Assembly (NCBI GenBank): GCA_034638255.1
Contig: JAWPGT010000122.1
Location: 1-49,814, forward strand
Direction: 5' to 3'
DNA: 49,814 nucleotides
Source: Coprinus comatus
Taxonomy: Eukaryota; Basidiomycota; Agaricomycetes; Agaricales; Agaricaceae
Shown: one piece after another, positions 37,040-47,728 of the stretch
Numbering within the stretch: position 1 is the stretch's first letter
Layout: the number at the start of each line of letters is the position of its first letter
The notes under the pieces: model-generated
Databases searched by the model: none
What the model saw: the letters and a program-made list of their open reading frames with translations, nothing else
Told to the model about the DNA's origin: nothing
Made by a program: the position numbers and the translations under genes

Positions 37040-39532
37040 ATGTCACAAGTTAGCGTCGCTGTCCTTCTAACCAGTACTTTTGCATATGTCATTAGTAAAT
37101 ATATGTCCAAAAACCCTTTGGATGATATACCTGGTCCTCCTTCACCATCTCTATTGTTTGGTACGTACTCATTTGTGTTCTTATCTCTGCTCTATTACTG
37201 ACCTATAATACTGACGTTGACTCGGGGGCCACAGGTAATCTTGAAGAAATCGTTGGTGAGGATACCTTTCCTTTTTTAGAGAGAATCATCGGTACATGTA
37301 CGTTGTTAAACTTCAAATTTTACTACGTTGCCTGGTTGAGTAGGTTGAATGTACAGACGGGGGCGTGATAAAAATTAAGGGCCTTCTTGGGGTGAGTTCA
37401 TATTATAATTAACTCCGGTTCTTCTCCACCTTAGGTTGATTTTCAATTCGGATGACCTTTCAAATACTAGGAACGACACTTGTTCTTGCACGATCCCAAG
37501 GCTTTACACCACATTCTTATCAAGGATCAGAATATATATATGAGAAGCGGGATTTTTCATTGCGTACGTCCTTGCTCTTGACTTAAGCGAGCAGGTTACA
37601 CAAGTAGAAATGTAGCATGAACAGGATGGTCTTTGGAGATGGTTTACTCTCTGTTTTAGGTGATCAGCACAAGAAACAAAGGAAAATGCTTAACCCTGTC
37701 TTCTCGATCGCACATATGCGTGAAATGAGTTCGTCTTGTTTCTACAGATAATGTCTCGAAAGCTGATTCATTCTGTGTAGCCCCTATCTTCTACGAGGTC
37801 GTTAACCGTGTGTGTTGCTGTTACTGAAACCTTTCTTATCAGTATCTCAATAATGTCCATAAAACTTGCAGATGAACACTACAGTCAGTAGGCAGGTCCG
37901 AGCAGCCGGTGGTTCCATGGAAGTAGATATGATGAGCTGGATGACTCGTACTGCTCTCGAACTGATTGGAAAAAGTGGAATGGGATATTCTTTCGATGAT
38001 CTTCAGGAAAACGAGAGTAATAATGATCCGTTTAGTCGGTCAGTCAAACGCTTTGGGTAAGTTCACTAATCATTTAAACCCTTGTACGTGAGCACTAGAA
38101 CTCACAACTATTCTACTGCAGTACACTTGCCGCGAGTCCAGAAAACTTCATCGCTAGTCGTTATATTTACCCTCTCGCACTCAAGCTTAACATCCCAAAA
38201 ATCAAACGTTGGATAGCCGATCATTTTCCATGGCAGTGGGCACAGGATGTCAAGGAGATCTCTGATATATTGCACACAGCCGCTGTTGATATATGTGAGA
38301 AGAAGAAGAAGGCTATTCGGGATGGGGATCCGGATATGGCTTACCAGAAAGATATCATTAGTATACTAAGTGAGTACTCTCGCTCTTTATTGTGGAAGGG
38401 GTTTAATTGGTGATATACGGTTTATAGTGAAAGCCAATGAAAGTGCAACAGAAGAAGATAGGATGAGCGAATCAGAAGTCCATGGGCAAGTAGCGTATGT
38501 TTTTTTCTTTTCATTCCGAGTTGTATGAGGAAATATCATCCTACTCTAAATCTTAGGACGCTGATTTTTGCAGCAATGGAGACAACTTCCTCTGCCCTCG
38601 CCCGTATACTTCATTTGCTAGCCTCTCATCCTGAAGTGCAAGAAAAACTCCGCAATGAGATTATTGAAGCTAGAGATCGTGATGGTAGTAATGAACTGGA
38701 CTATGACCATCTAGTTCATTTGCCATACCTAGATGCTGTTGTACGCGAGACTCTTCGTTTGTTTGTCCTCTCTCTAGATCCAAATTTCTAGTTCTGATTT
38801 TAGTGGTCTTGTAATAGACATCCTCCTTTAACGGTGGTTTTCCGAACGTGAGTTCCTTTACTCCTCCATTCTCCCTCTTATTTTTCTTAATTTTACTCCA
38901 AAACAGTGTCCGTAATGATATGGTCCTCCCTTTATCCAAGCCCATAACAAACATCAATGGGAAACACCTCACTGAGCTTTTAATACCCAATGGCACCACA
39001 TTAATGCTTTCCATTTTTGGGGCCAATCGCGATAGTGTGATGTGGGCGAGGATGCGAAGGAATGGAAACCTGAACGATGGCTGCAAGATTTACCCAAGTC
39101 AGTTGGTGATGCGAAGATGCCTGGAATTTATTCCAATCTGTGAGAGTGCTTTTAGGGAATAACAATGAATAGAACTTTTATAGTTATTCAATCAATAGGA
39201 TGACGTTCTTGGGCGGAAGCCGTGCTTGCATGTAAGTCCCTCTTTCCCCTCTTGTTGAAATGAGGATCATAATATGGTATCATCAGTGGCTTCAAATTCT
39301 CTCAACTTGAGATAAGTACGTGTATCCTGAACTCGCTCACAGACTTATTGACCACACGTTCATCGTTTCTCTATCAGAGGTTGTACTCTTTCTTCTTTTG
39401 AGCACTTTCAAATTGGAAGATACAGGTAAGAAAATCAAATGGAGGAATGTTGGTAGTACAACCCCGAAAGTCGAGGGAACCGGAAACCATGCCTCACTAC
39501 CTATCATCCTGACTTTGTTGGAAAAGAAGTAG
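37040..39532 (+). pseudogene. Cytochrome P450 copy 2: full-length but frameshifted
   Basis: Microsomal-type heme monooxygenase. It has an N-terminal anchor (SVAVLLTSTFAYVI), hinge DDIPGPPSPS, HKKQRKMLNPVFS (C-helix region), WMTRTALELIGKSGMGYSF, I-helix AAMETTSSALARIL, K-helix ETLRL (ExxR), and heme loop FLGGSRACIGFKF with the Cys ligand. About a dozen short introns are inferred; one donor is GTTCGT, joined as REM-T-PIFYEV. Near 39043-39046 a G is missing (ATGTGGGCGAG versus the ATGTGGGGAGAA of copy 3): the frame then leaves WKPERW, which can be read only one base out. Either a true 1-bp deletion or a homopolymer sequencing error. Ends TAG 39530-39532. Substrate unknown; subfamily not assigned. 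Confidence 0.85.
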
Positions 39533-40751
39533 TAGCTCTTGTTAAGTTCCCATATTGCCTTAGCTATTTTATGCTATTTATCATGAAAGAATTACCATAT
39601 CGTGATCATGTTTCAATCGTAAAGAAATTAAACCCTGATGGTAATGACTCGACAACTTGGGGCCGGTCCGAGCCGCGAGAACCATCGTCGTCAATATTGC
39701 AATAGTTCTGTGCTTCCTCGGAGGGATTTAATCAAGTTACTCCTCATTCCACAATGTTCCTTGGGGCTCTCACTACTAACACCAAGTTCTGTTGGACCTT
39801 GTAAAATGCAAGTTCCACACTTACTCACTTCGTGAAGCATTCTAAAACACTATTTATATCTTTTGGAGTCTTCAATAGTCATCGATTCATCAGTCCTAGC
39901 AGTGTATAGATAGGGTCCGGTGCCCGTGGAGTCTGAGTATTAAAGACGGTTGGCTAATAAGGGCTTCTTGATTTGAGATCTATAAGATCCTAGCTCACGG
40001 CGCAGAAAAGAGGACCGGGACGTGTGCGTGCCGTTCTCTCCGTCCATATACACTCCCAGTTTTTTACTACTACTGCGCGTGCTAAATAACACCTAAAGCA
40101 TTTTTTTTTTTTTTTTTTATAATCATTTTTACGTCCCAGAGGCGCAATCCTCATGACGGACGATCGTACATTAATACAGGACTAGCTCTACAGATAATGA
40201 AATCCATTTATAGCCCTGCGAACCTGCCCAGCTCTGTATACGGCGCGCCAAGCGCTCGCTCCCCATACAGTCCGGTACGGAAACACCGTTTGGGCAGCCA
40301 TCGCCCTCCCTTCTCATCTCGATCCTTGTTTTCCCCCTACCTAAAGCATTAATTCGGTGAAAGGAGCAGAACTTTGACTCAAGATTGCCAACCTTGGACA
40401 GCTCGGCACTACACTGCAATGTCGATTTTTAGCTTCCGGGTCCGAAGACCCACCCTGCGAGCATGAATTTGGCGAAGCAAATCAACGAGTACAATATCAA
40501 AGGAAACCTGACTCAAGCTAACTGTTGGACAGCTCGGCACACACCTGATGTTGATAAAATATACGTACATCGTTATCTATTATTAGTGATGGCCCAGTCC
40601 GGGACCGAAGGCTCCTTGCCAGTAATTCGTGAATCGAGTACTTATAAGCTCACAATGTGCCTTCCCACAAGACCACTGCTTACTTCCCCATCTTCTAATT
40701 TTCCCTTTTTTTCAATCAAAATAACCTTAAATATCCATCAAGTTAATCAAA
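39533..40751. other. Intergenic region between P450 copies 2 and 3
   Basis: No gene recognised. It contains an 18-base T run (about 40101-40118) and two copies of GGACAGCTCGGCAC (near 40394 and 40524). A TATA-like CTTATAAG about 110 bp before the ATG at 40752 may serve copy 3. Confidence 0.5.
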
Positions 40752-43189
40752 ATGATAGTGGGAGTTCTAGCACAAGGATCACTACTTTGCGCCACTAGCT
40801 ACTTTCTCTGGAAATTGTTTAGAGGATATGTCACCAAGAATCCGCTAGATGACGTCCGCGGTCCCCCACCCACTTCTTTTTGGACAGGTTTGTGTATATC
40901 CAATTGGATGAAGGGGTGTATTGATTTTGTATCACCACAGGTAGTCTTGCTCAATTCTTCAACCATGATTCCCGACCATTCCAAGAAAAAGTTCTGGATG
41001 AATGTGAGTAACCTTGGAAAATCTAGTGTGTTCCTATATTTGACGCTCTGTGCTTGTATGTTTGACAGATGGTAGCACAATGAAATTTAGAGGCCTTCTT
41101 GGGGTAAGTGAAGTATAAACTCGGATTGTATAGTGTATTGACCAGTTGCTATGTAGCAACGCATTTTATTCCTGCATGATCCCAAAGCACTTTACCATAT
41201 TTTTGTCAAAGACCAAGCCCACTATGAAGCATCACCGGGATTTGTTGCGTGAGTGATCTCCTTAGTAGACGAACCCAAATCCTCACTCTTTGACTGTAGA
41301 GCGAATAAGGTCATATTTGGTGACGGCTTGATGGCTGCTTTAGGTTCCCAGCATAAAAAGCAGAGAAAGATGCTTAACCCCGTCTTTTCTCCAGCACATT
41401 TGCGCGACTTGAGTTCGTCTACCATTTTTCCCGTGTTATATCATCCTTACCAAACATCTCAGTACCCATATTCTACGATGTAGCTGGCAGAGTAAGTCAA
41501 GAACTCTCCAAATCTAAAACTTACGAGACTAATCTTGTGGTAGATGAAAGCCACGATTATTGAGCAAGTCGCTGCTGAAGGCGGCACTAAGAATATCGAC
41601 ATGTTGGACTGGATGACACGTACTTCTCTCGAAATGATTGGACGAAGTGGCCTAGGATATTCTTTTGACCCACTCACTAACGAGAAAGGGGCGAGTGACT
41701 ATACTCGCAATTTGAAGCGACTAGCGTGTGTATATCCCTCAATCGCCAATTTTAATAATATTCTAAAGCCTCATTATAGTCCCCTCGTGTCAACTCCAGG
41801 CGGCTTCCTCATTATACAATACGTCTTTCCAATCGCTCTCAAGCTTAATTTCCCCAGAATCAAACGATGGATTGCAAAACACTGGCCTTCCGAATTTGCA
41901 AAAGGTGTCACTGAAATTTCCGACACATTGTGCAAGAGCGCTCTAGAGATTTCTGAGAAGAATCGAAAGGCAATCCAGTCTGGTGACCCAGAAGCGACCG
42001 AAAGGAAAGATATTATCAGTATCCTGAGTAAGCTTGCAATACTCCTTCACATGGATAAATGAATGACCATCCCTTTCATAGTGAGAGCCAATGCTAGTGT
42101 TTCCGGAGCTGATAAAATGTCGGATGAGGAGGTTCATGGTCAAATTGTGTATGTTGTCAGCTCTCTGTCCTTTCAACACATTTATCAGATCAACCCATTC
42201 TAGAACACTGGTTTTTGCAGCAATGGATACAACTTCTTCCATGCTCACCCGTATTCTCCATTGCCTAGCTCTTAATCCTGATGTTCAAGATAAGCTCCGC
42301 AAAGAGATTATCGAGGCCATAAATAACGAGGGTGGTTATGACTTGAGCCACGACCAACTCGTCGCCCTTCCCTACCTAGATGCTGTTGTTCATGAAACCC
42401 TTCGGATGTATGTATTGGTATCTCCACTATGAATCATAACGAGAGACTGATTTATTTCGTCAACCAGGTACCCTCCTTTGCCATTTGCGGACCGTATGTA
42501 AGTTATCGTTTACTCTTCAAGTTTATTGAAATAAACTAAACGATCAATAGTGCTCGGAAAGACATGGTCCTACCGCTTGCTAAACCAATAATCGATATCC
42601 ATGGTAAAAAACGCACGGAGATTATTGTACCTAATGGTACAACAATTACACTCTCAATCCTTGGAGCAAATACTAACACTGAGATGTGGGGAGAAGATGC
42701 GAGGGAATGGAAACCAGAACGTTGGATTTCCGGACTCCCTAGCACTGTTGGAGAGGCAAAGTTACCCGTTGTTTATTCAAATATGTGAGCGATTTTTGAA
42801 GATATAAAAACCGAAGGAAAGGTCGGAAGCTGATTATGTTGGTTGAATCTCAATAGCATGACATTCGTTGGTGGAAATCGCGCTTGCATGTGAATTTTCT
42901 TTGCTTTGTCAATTGGAACTGAGGCTGATACCTGTACATATAGTGGATTCAAATTTTCGGAGCTCGAAATGAGTAAGTTTATTTGCATCTATCCATTTTT
43001 ATCGTTAGCCCTACTAATCATCTATTATTAACAGAGGTTGTACTGTGCCTTCTTCTTAGCACATTCAAGTTCGAGGATGCGGGAGAAAAGATCGTCTGGA
43101 AGACGAGCGGTGTCGCTGCCCCAGTCATCGATGGAACTGACATCTCCGATTCGAAGTTACCCATGATCGTGTCCTTATTGAAAAAATAG
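40752..43189 (+). CDS. Cytochrome P450 copy 3, apparently intact
   Basis: Heme monooxygenase, probably anchored in the ER membrane by the N-terminal helix (MIVGVLAQGSLLCATSYF). Landmarks in order: hinge DDVRGPPPTS, LFLHDPKALYHIFVKDQ, GSQHKKQRKMLNPVFS, WMTRTSLEMIGRSGLGYSF, I-helix FAAMDTTSSMLTRIL (the TT matches the usual oxygen-binding AGxxTT), K-helix ETLRMY (ExxR), WGEDAREWKPERW (the PERF-like motif), and heme loop FVGGNRACIGFKF. It ends VSLLKK at TAG 43187-43189. Around twelve introns of about 50-70 nt with GT..AG borders; exon 4 joins via a GTTCGT donor (RDL-I-PIFYDV), as in copy 2. Copies 1-3 are tandem duplicates. Substrate cannot be inferred from sequence. Confidence 0.92.
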
Positions 43190-43812
43190 TAGATATGAGG
43201 TTTGATATATGATATACCGTCTTGTACATCACATTCGCTAGTCACTATTTTAACTATTGTGCTTGTGCAAGCCTTTGATATCTCAAATTGCGAAACGAGG
43301 CGTATTTGTGATAAATATGTTTTTGCACGAAAGAGCACAAGGCACGGAAGCACCACCAATTCTACTCAAGCGCTCATACTTGAAAGTTTTTTTTGAATTC
43401 TAGCATACTATGATTCAACAAGTATACTACGTGTGTATGAAAATACTTCAATCAAACCCATTACACGAATAGACTAAAATTGGAATGACAAGAGGAAAGA
43501 AAGATCCAGCAATAAATAATCTTGGACAAGAAGTCGTCAACATACAAAAAACATTCAAGTCTTGAAGAGGAAAGTAAATAGCAAACGGAGTCAGTACATA
43601 GATGCAACTACATATCGACCTTCCAAAAAAAAAAAATTCAACAAAACATTATCCAGCTGAGAAATCTACTAGTACCAGTCATTCCAGGTTCCAACCTACG
43701 AAGCGCATTATGCACTCGAAGATCAGGTAGAATGATAGAATAATAGAAGACAAGCAAGTAAACATACAGACAAATAGACAAACAGACAACCTTGATTTCC
43801 CATTAATATATT
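43190..43812. other. Intergenic region between convergent P450 copy 3 and the DUF4436 gene
   Basis: No ORF or RNA gene recognised. A/T runs near 43387 and 43627 are the only features; both flanking genes should terminate here. Confidence 0.5.
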
Positions 43813-45675
43813 TCAAAATTCTTCCGACCAACGACTTCGTGGAACTTGTCCAGCTTCCATTATTCTTGTCATAGTGTGTACTCTCCTATGAACTGTCGAG
43901 GGTTTTACGGTTTCTTGACTAGAGGTTTGCGATCGATGTCTTGCAGTAGTCGTGGTCGTGGTTGTGGTAGGAAGAAGTTGAACAGGAGGAAAGACGAAAT
44001 CCCCAGTCAAGTGTTTCTTTACCCGATACCGTTCCCATTCTGCAATCTCTTCTGGTGATGAAGTTGAGGTTGGGGAACGCGGTGGGCGAGTTGACGTGGT
44101 GGAGTAATGGGAACCCGAAGAAGACGTATTTCGGTTCCCGTTGAAGGTTCTGATCGGTGGCGGTGGATAAGTCACAGAAGATGATGTTGGAGAATTGGGT
44201 CGAGACTGCTGAGTGTTATGACGTTCCCCTTGCAGTCCGATAATGTCGAACTCCCTAACAGTAAGTATAAGAAGTAGAACAATCGCCGAAATGCTTGAAA
44301 TGATCATCTGTGGAAAGTACCCGATGGTATCTGTAACAGCGAGTCAATTGTTTATTTCTAGAAAGGCTAAATTTAACGATGGAGCGCACCGATCAATACA
44401 CCTATATTTACGGAGTTAGTCTAAAATGTAAGGAAGCTGACTTCTAGTGGCTTACCATCAAACCCTGGCGCATCAGGCATACTGTTTCGCAATTGAGGAA
44501 TTGTAATGAGTATGGCTCCAGAAGAAATGAGGTGTTTCAGTATTGGCTTCATGCCTGACAGTCGCCTTGCCATCATCACATGCCCGACGGTAACATGAGT
44601 AAGAATCCAGCTAACGGCGAACAGTAAAAGTGCGAAAAGTCGAGCCGAATTAGGCCTTGCGATGTGCATATCAATGTCACGGCTGGGAAGAATGATACCC
44701 TCTTCGGTCTTCGAAAAGCTATCCATGTCAACAGTTCCAATGTCAAAGCTGGACATTATATCAACTGTTGTGAGTTTGTGAATGGGTATGCTGGAGTTTG
44801 AGAAGTCGGTGGCACGGAGGGTGCTAGTCAGAAAATATGTGTCGAACGGATAAAGTCGAGCCTCGTGTACGTCCAGAACATGATCACTATCAAACTGAAC
44901 TAGATTCTGGATACTGTTATGAGGATGTAAGCTAGCAATAAAACATATTCGTCAACACAAGAACCTACTTTCGGCGATGACCGGTCTCTGAATTGATAGG
45001 TATAGTGGATGGGTCATATGTTGCAGCAGGATTGTTATCACTGAAAGGTGGAGTCACTATTAGTATGCTAGCAAAGCATTGAAAATTTGAAGACACTTAC
45101 TTATCAACAAAGATATAAAGGGGAAGAGATGGAAGGCCACAAACACTACTTCCATGAATGCCGGTTGATTCTGGTAGGACATATTCTTCACCACAAGCCA
45201 TAATAGACCACCGAATGGTGACCGATGGCTCGTCCACATCCACATCAACACTCTCTCCCATCAGTACAATCTATGCGAGGTATTAGACGTCATGTCTGAT
45301 GATTAGAACTGCTGAGATGCTGAGAGTGGAACATACCCCAGGAGAATTTTTAGCGATCTCATCAAGCGTAGTTTTGAAATAAGGGTCTTCAACATCTGCT
45401 CCTAAAAATGCAAAAGAAATAGAGAAAATGAAGAAGATGGACGCGATGGCAGCTAGAGTGATGATGGTAGAGCCACGTAGAGGGATAACGAGGTTGGTGG
45501 GGGCGGCACGCGTAGTCTGTTTCACTGAAGAAGTATCCTCGGCCGTCAAAGGTTGTGTGTCGTTGAATGGATTAGTTGCGGGCGGTGCATGTAGTGGAGA
45601 TAGATGAAAAGAGCGTAGACGATGAAACGAGTGACGAGCCCGAAGAAAGGCAGGAGTACGGAATGAAGAAGGCAT
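43813..45675 (-). CDS. DUF4436-type membrane protein
   Basis: Starts MPSSFRTPAFLRARHS (45675). The first exon has one transmembrane helix (TIITLAAIASIFFIFSISFA, about residues 71-90). Later exons give an extracytoplasmic-type domain (VDVDEPSVTIRWSIMACG, YPFDTYFLTSTLRAT), then three further helices (FALLLFAVSWILTHVTVG, a second after ARRLSGMKPILK, and IISSISAIVLLLILTV). The block RNSMPDAPGFDG between helices is characteristic of DUF4436 fungal proteins. The C terminus is Ser/Pro/Thr-rich and probably cytosolic. Introns are short (for example donor GTATGT after KNSPG near 45340; GTAAGT near 45112). Function unknown for the family. A TATATATA lies about 75 bp before the ATG. 45676-46036 otherwise shows no gene. 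Confidence 0.82.
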
Positions 45676-46036
45676 TGTCTGAAAAGAAGTGAGCGCTAAA
45701 CTGTCATTGGGTGCGTTTAGTAAAATCCAGAGACGGACGGTAACGATATATATACAGCCTACATGGCTGGACTAGAAGTGACACTAGCTTCAAGTCTATA
45801 TTAAGTCCAAGCAACACAACCATTCTGTGAGCATATTCGCTGTGATTTTTAAAGACATTTGAATTTGGAGTATGTCATCGCTGGTGCATTAGAGGTATCG
45901 GGTACAAGTCACAGTTGCAACTCAGAATCCGAGTCTGCGACCGAGGGGACGGAAGTGTCTACAGATCAAGATATTTATGTAAAGGCTGTTACATTTGTGC
46001 TAAAAATAGGCCACCTCGGATGAAAATATATCTCTA

Positions 46037-47558
46037 TCAATCACAATCATTCAGTAGATTTTCCAGTTGTTGAATTTCATCCAAAGGGCCAAACTCGTCC
46101 CCTTCCCTCCCATATAGCAATAATATCTTCTTCGCATGTTCCAAAGTTATGCGAACTTGTGATTTCAAAGATTCTTCTTCTATATCACTCAAGCCCGCAC
46201 TCATAGACCAATTCCACCCTGTTTTGGTCAATTCCAATAGATGCAAACCTTTATCAGTGTCAATGACGGTCTCCTAAAGCACAAAATGGAAGGTCTTAGA
46301 GGGAAATAAACTGACCAGTTTGCGGGTAGTTGACCGGATAGATGAGGAGATAGAGCGCTAACAGCGTCAATCCACTGACAACGGCGGTCTCATACTCGCC
46401 TTCATGCGAAGCCTTGCTAAACTGCTCGGATATTTGTTCCATAAATGATTCATGTAGTACGCATCGCAAGTCTACAGGTAGTTTCTTCAAAGAGGGACTA
46501 GGAAGAGCTGCCCCAAGCGGCAGATTAATTCCGGTATAGTCGCGGAGCGCAGTACTAAGTGAGAGTAGTTGATCACTAGTAGGTTTTTCGAGTTGTTTCC
46601 AGCTACGCAAGATCAAGCACGAGTCGCAATCACAGGTGAAGTTATAGGTATATTGAAATGCCTGATGCCTGGCCTGTGTTAAGGCAGGATCGATATATGG
46701 CATACAGACCTATAAAACATGGTAATTAGTCATCTCAAGAGGTGAAATGTGCATTTCCTTACTTGTTCCCCGGCACTGATATCTCGAAGGGCAACGACCT
46801 CCATAACCGTAGAATGTGATGGACTAAGGATGTATCGTGGAGCAGCGTTTGGCAAGCAAGAGTGATTGAACAACCGACTGGCCAAAGGAAATACTCCATG
46901 CCCAATAGTGTTCATATGGGAATGAACGGTAAAGTTATTGTTGCTGAAGCGCGAGTACACCGATTGAGCAAAATCAGGCCGAGAAGCCAAAGATGTGGGA
47001 ATGGCCCGGACAACACCTTGTTTCGCTTGTGGTGAAGGAAGTAGTGACATGAACGTAGATAGTGGGTCATCCCATTCGGATTGGGAAGCACATTGTTCCG
47101 CCAAACCCAGAGGTGTAGTCGACGCTCGTGCCAGAAAATCAGATAGTAATATGACATCCATTTTCTCATGTTGTGCCAATGTATGGAATTCGATTCGCGA
47201 TTCCATCTTATTGTAAACCTTGCAGATGCGTTTGTGGTTCGATTTCCAGTGCATTAGTTGACCTAATAGGTGAGTGATTAGCGGAAGAAGAACTGACGGT
47301 GATATTCTAACATTCGGTGTTACAATAGTAGTAGGATGCGCACCCAGTACATCTATTCAGGTGATGGCCTTCAGCGGGAATACGGAAGCATGCATCACAT
47401 CGCCGCCCTTTCTCTTGTTCAAGTAGAACGGATGCATATACGGGTATACTTGAGATTACTGTTCCGGCTGCGATGGAACATGAGGCACGCGCTTGCGATC
47501 GAGAAGTGGGATGTGACACAAGCTCAATTAGTCCGAAACCTCGGTTTGTGCTTGCCAT
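46037..47558 (-). CDS. SMYD-like SET and MYND domain protein
   Basis: Likely protein lysine methyltransferase using S-adenosylmethionine. The N-terminal exon opens the SET domain (GFGLIELVSHP, ASCSIAAGTVISS), which is split by a MYND zinc finger (C54, C57, then RCTGC and YYYCNTEC, completed in the next exon by HWKSNHKRIC). The SET core resumes with SRLFNHSCLPNAAPRY (the NHSCxPN motif), VALRDISAGEQV, CMPYID and the post-SET cysteines CDCDSC. A helical C-terminal region (LTLLALYLLIYPVNYPQTG and HAKKILLLYGREG) resembles the TPR-like tail of SMYD proteins. Three or four short introns; for example one between QTG and ETVID near 46275-46316. Start MASTNRGFG at 47558; stop 46037-46039. The gene is 170 bp from the neighbouring stop codon. 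Target unknown. Confidence 0.88.
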
Positions 47559-47728
47559 AGATGAGTGTGACTAGAAAACCCATTAGATGATTGATTCTCA
47601 AATTTAAAATAGCAAACACATGGTGTCATTGTTCGGTTACGTAAGTGAGTTACAAATATACGATCAGTTTTTATTTATATTTTGCAGACATTTGAACTTC
47701 AAACGTCTGAACCACGACCACGCCTAAT

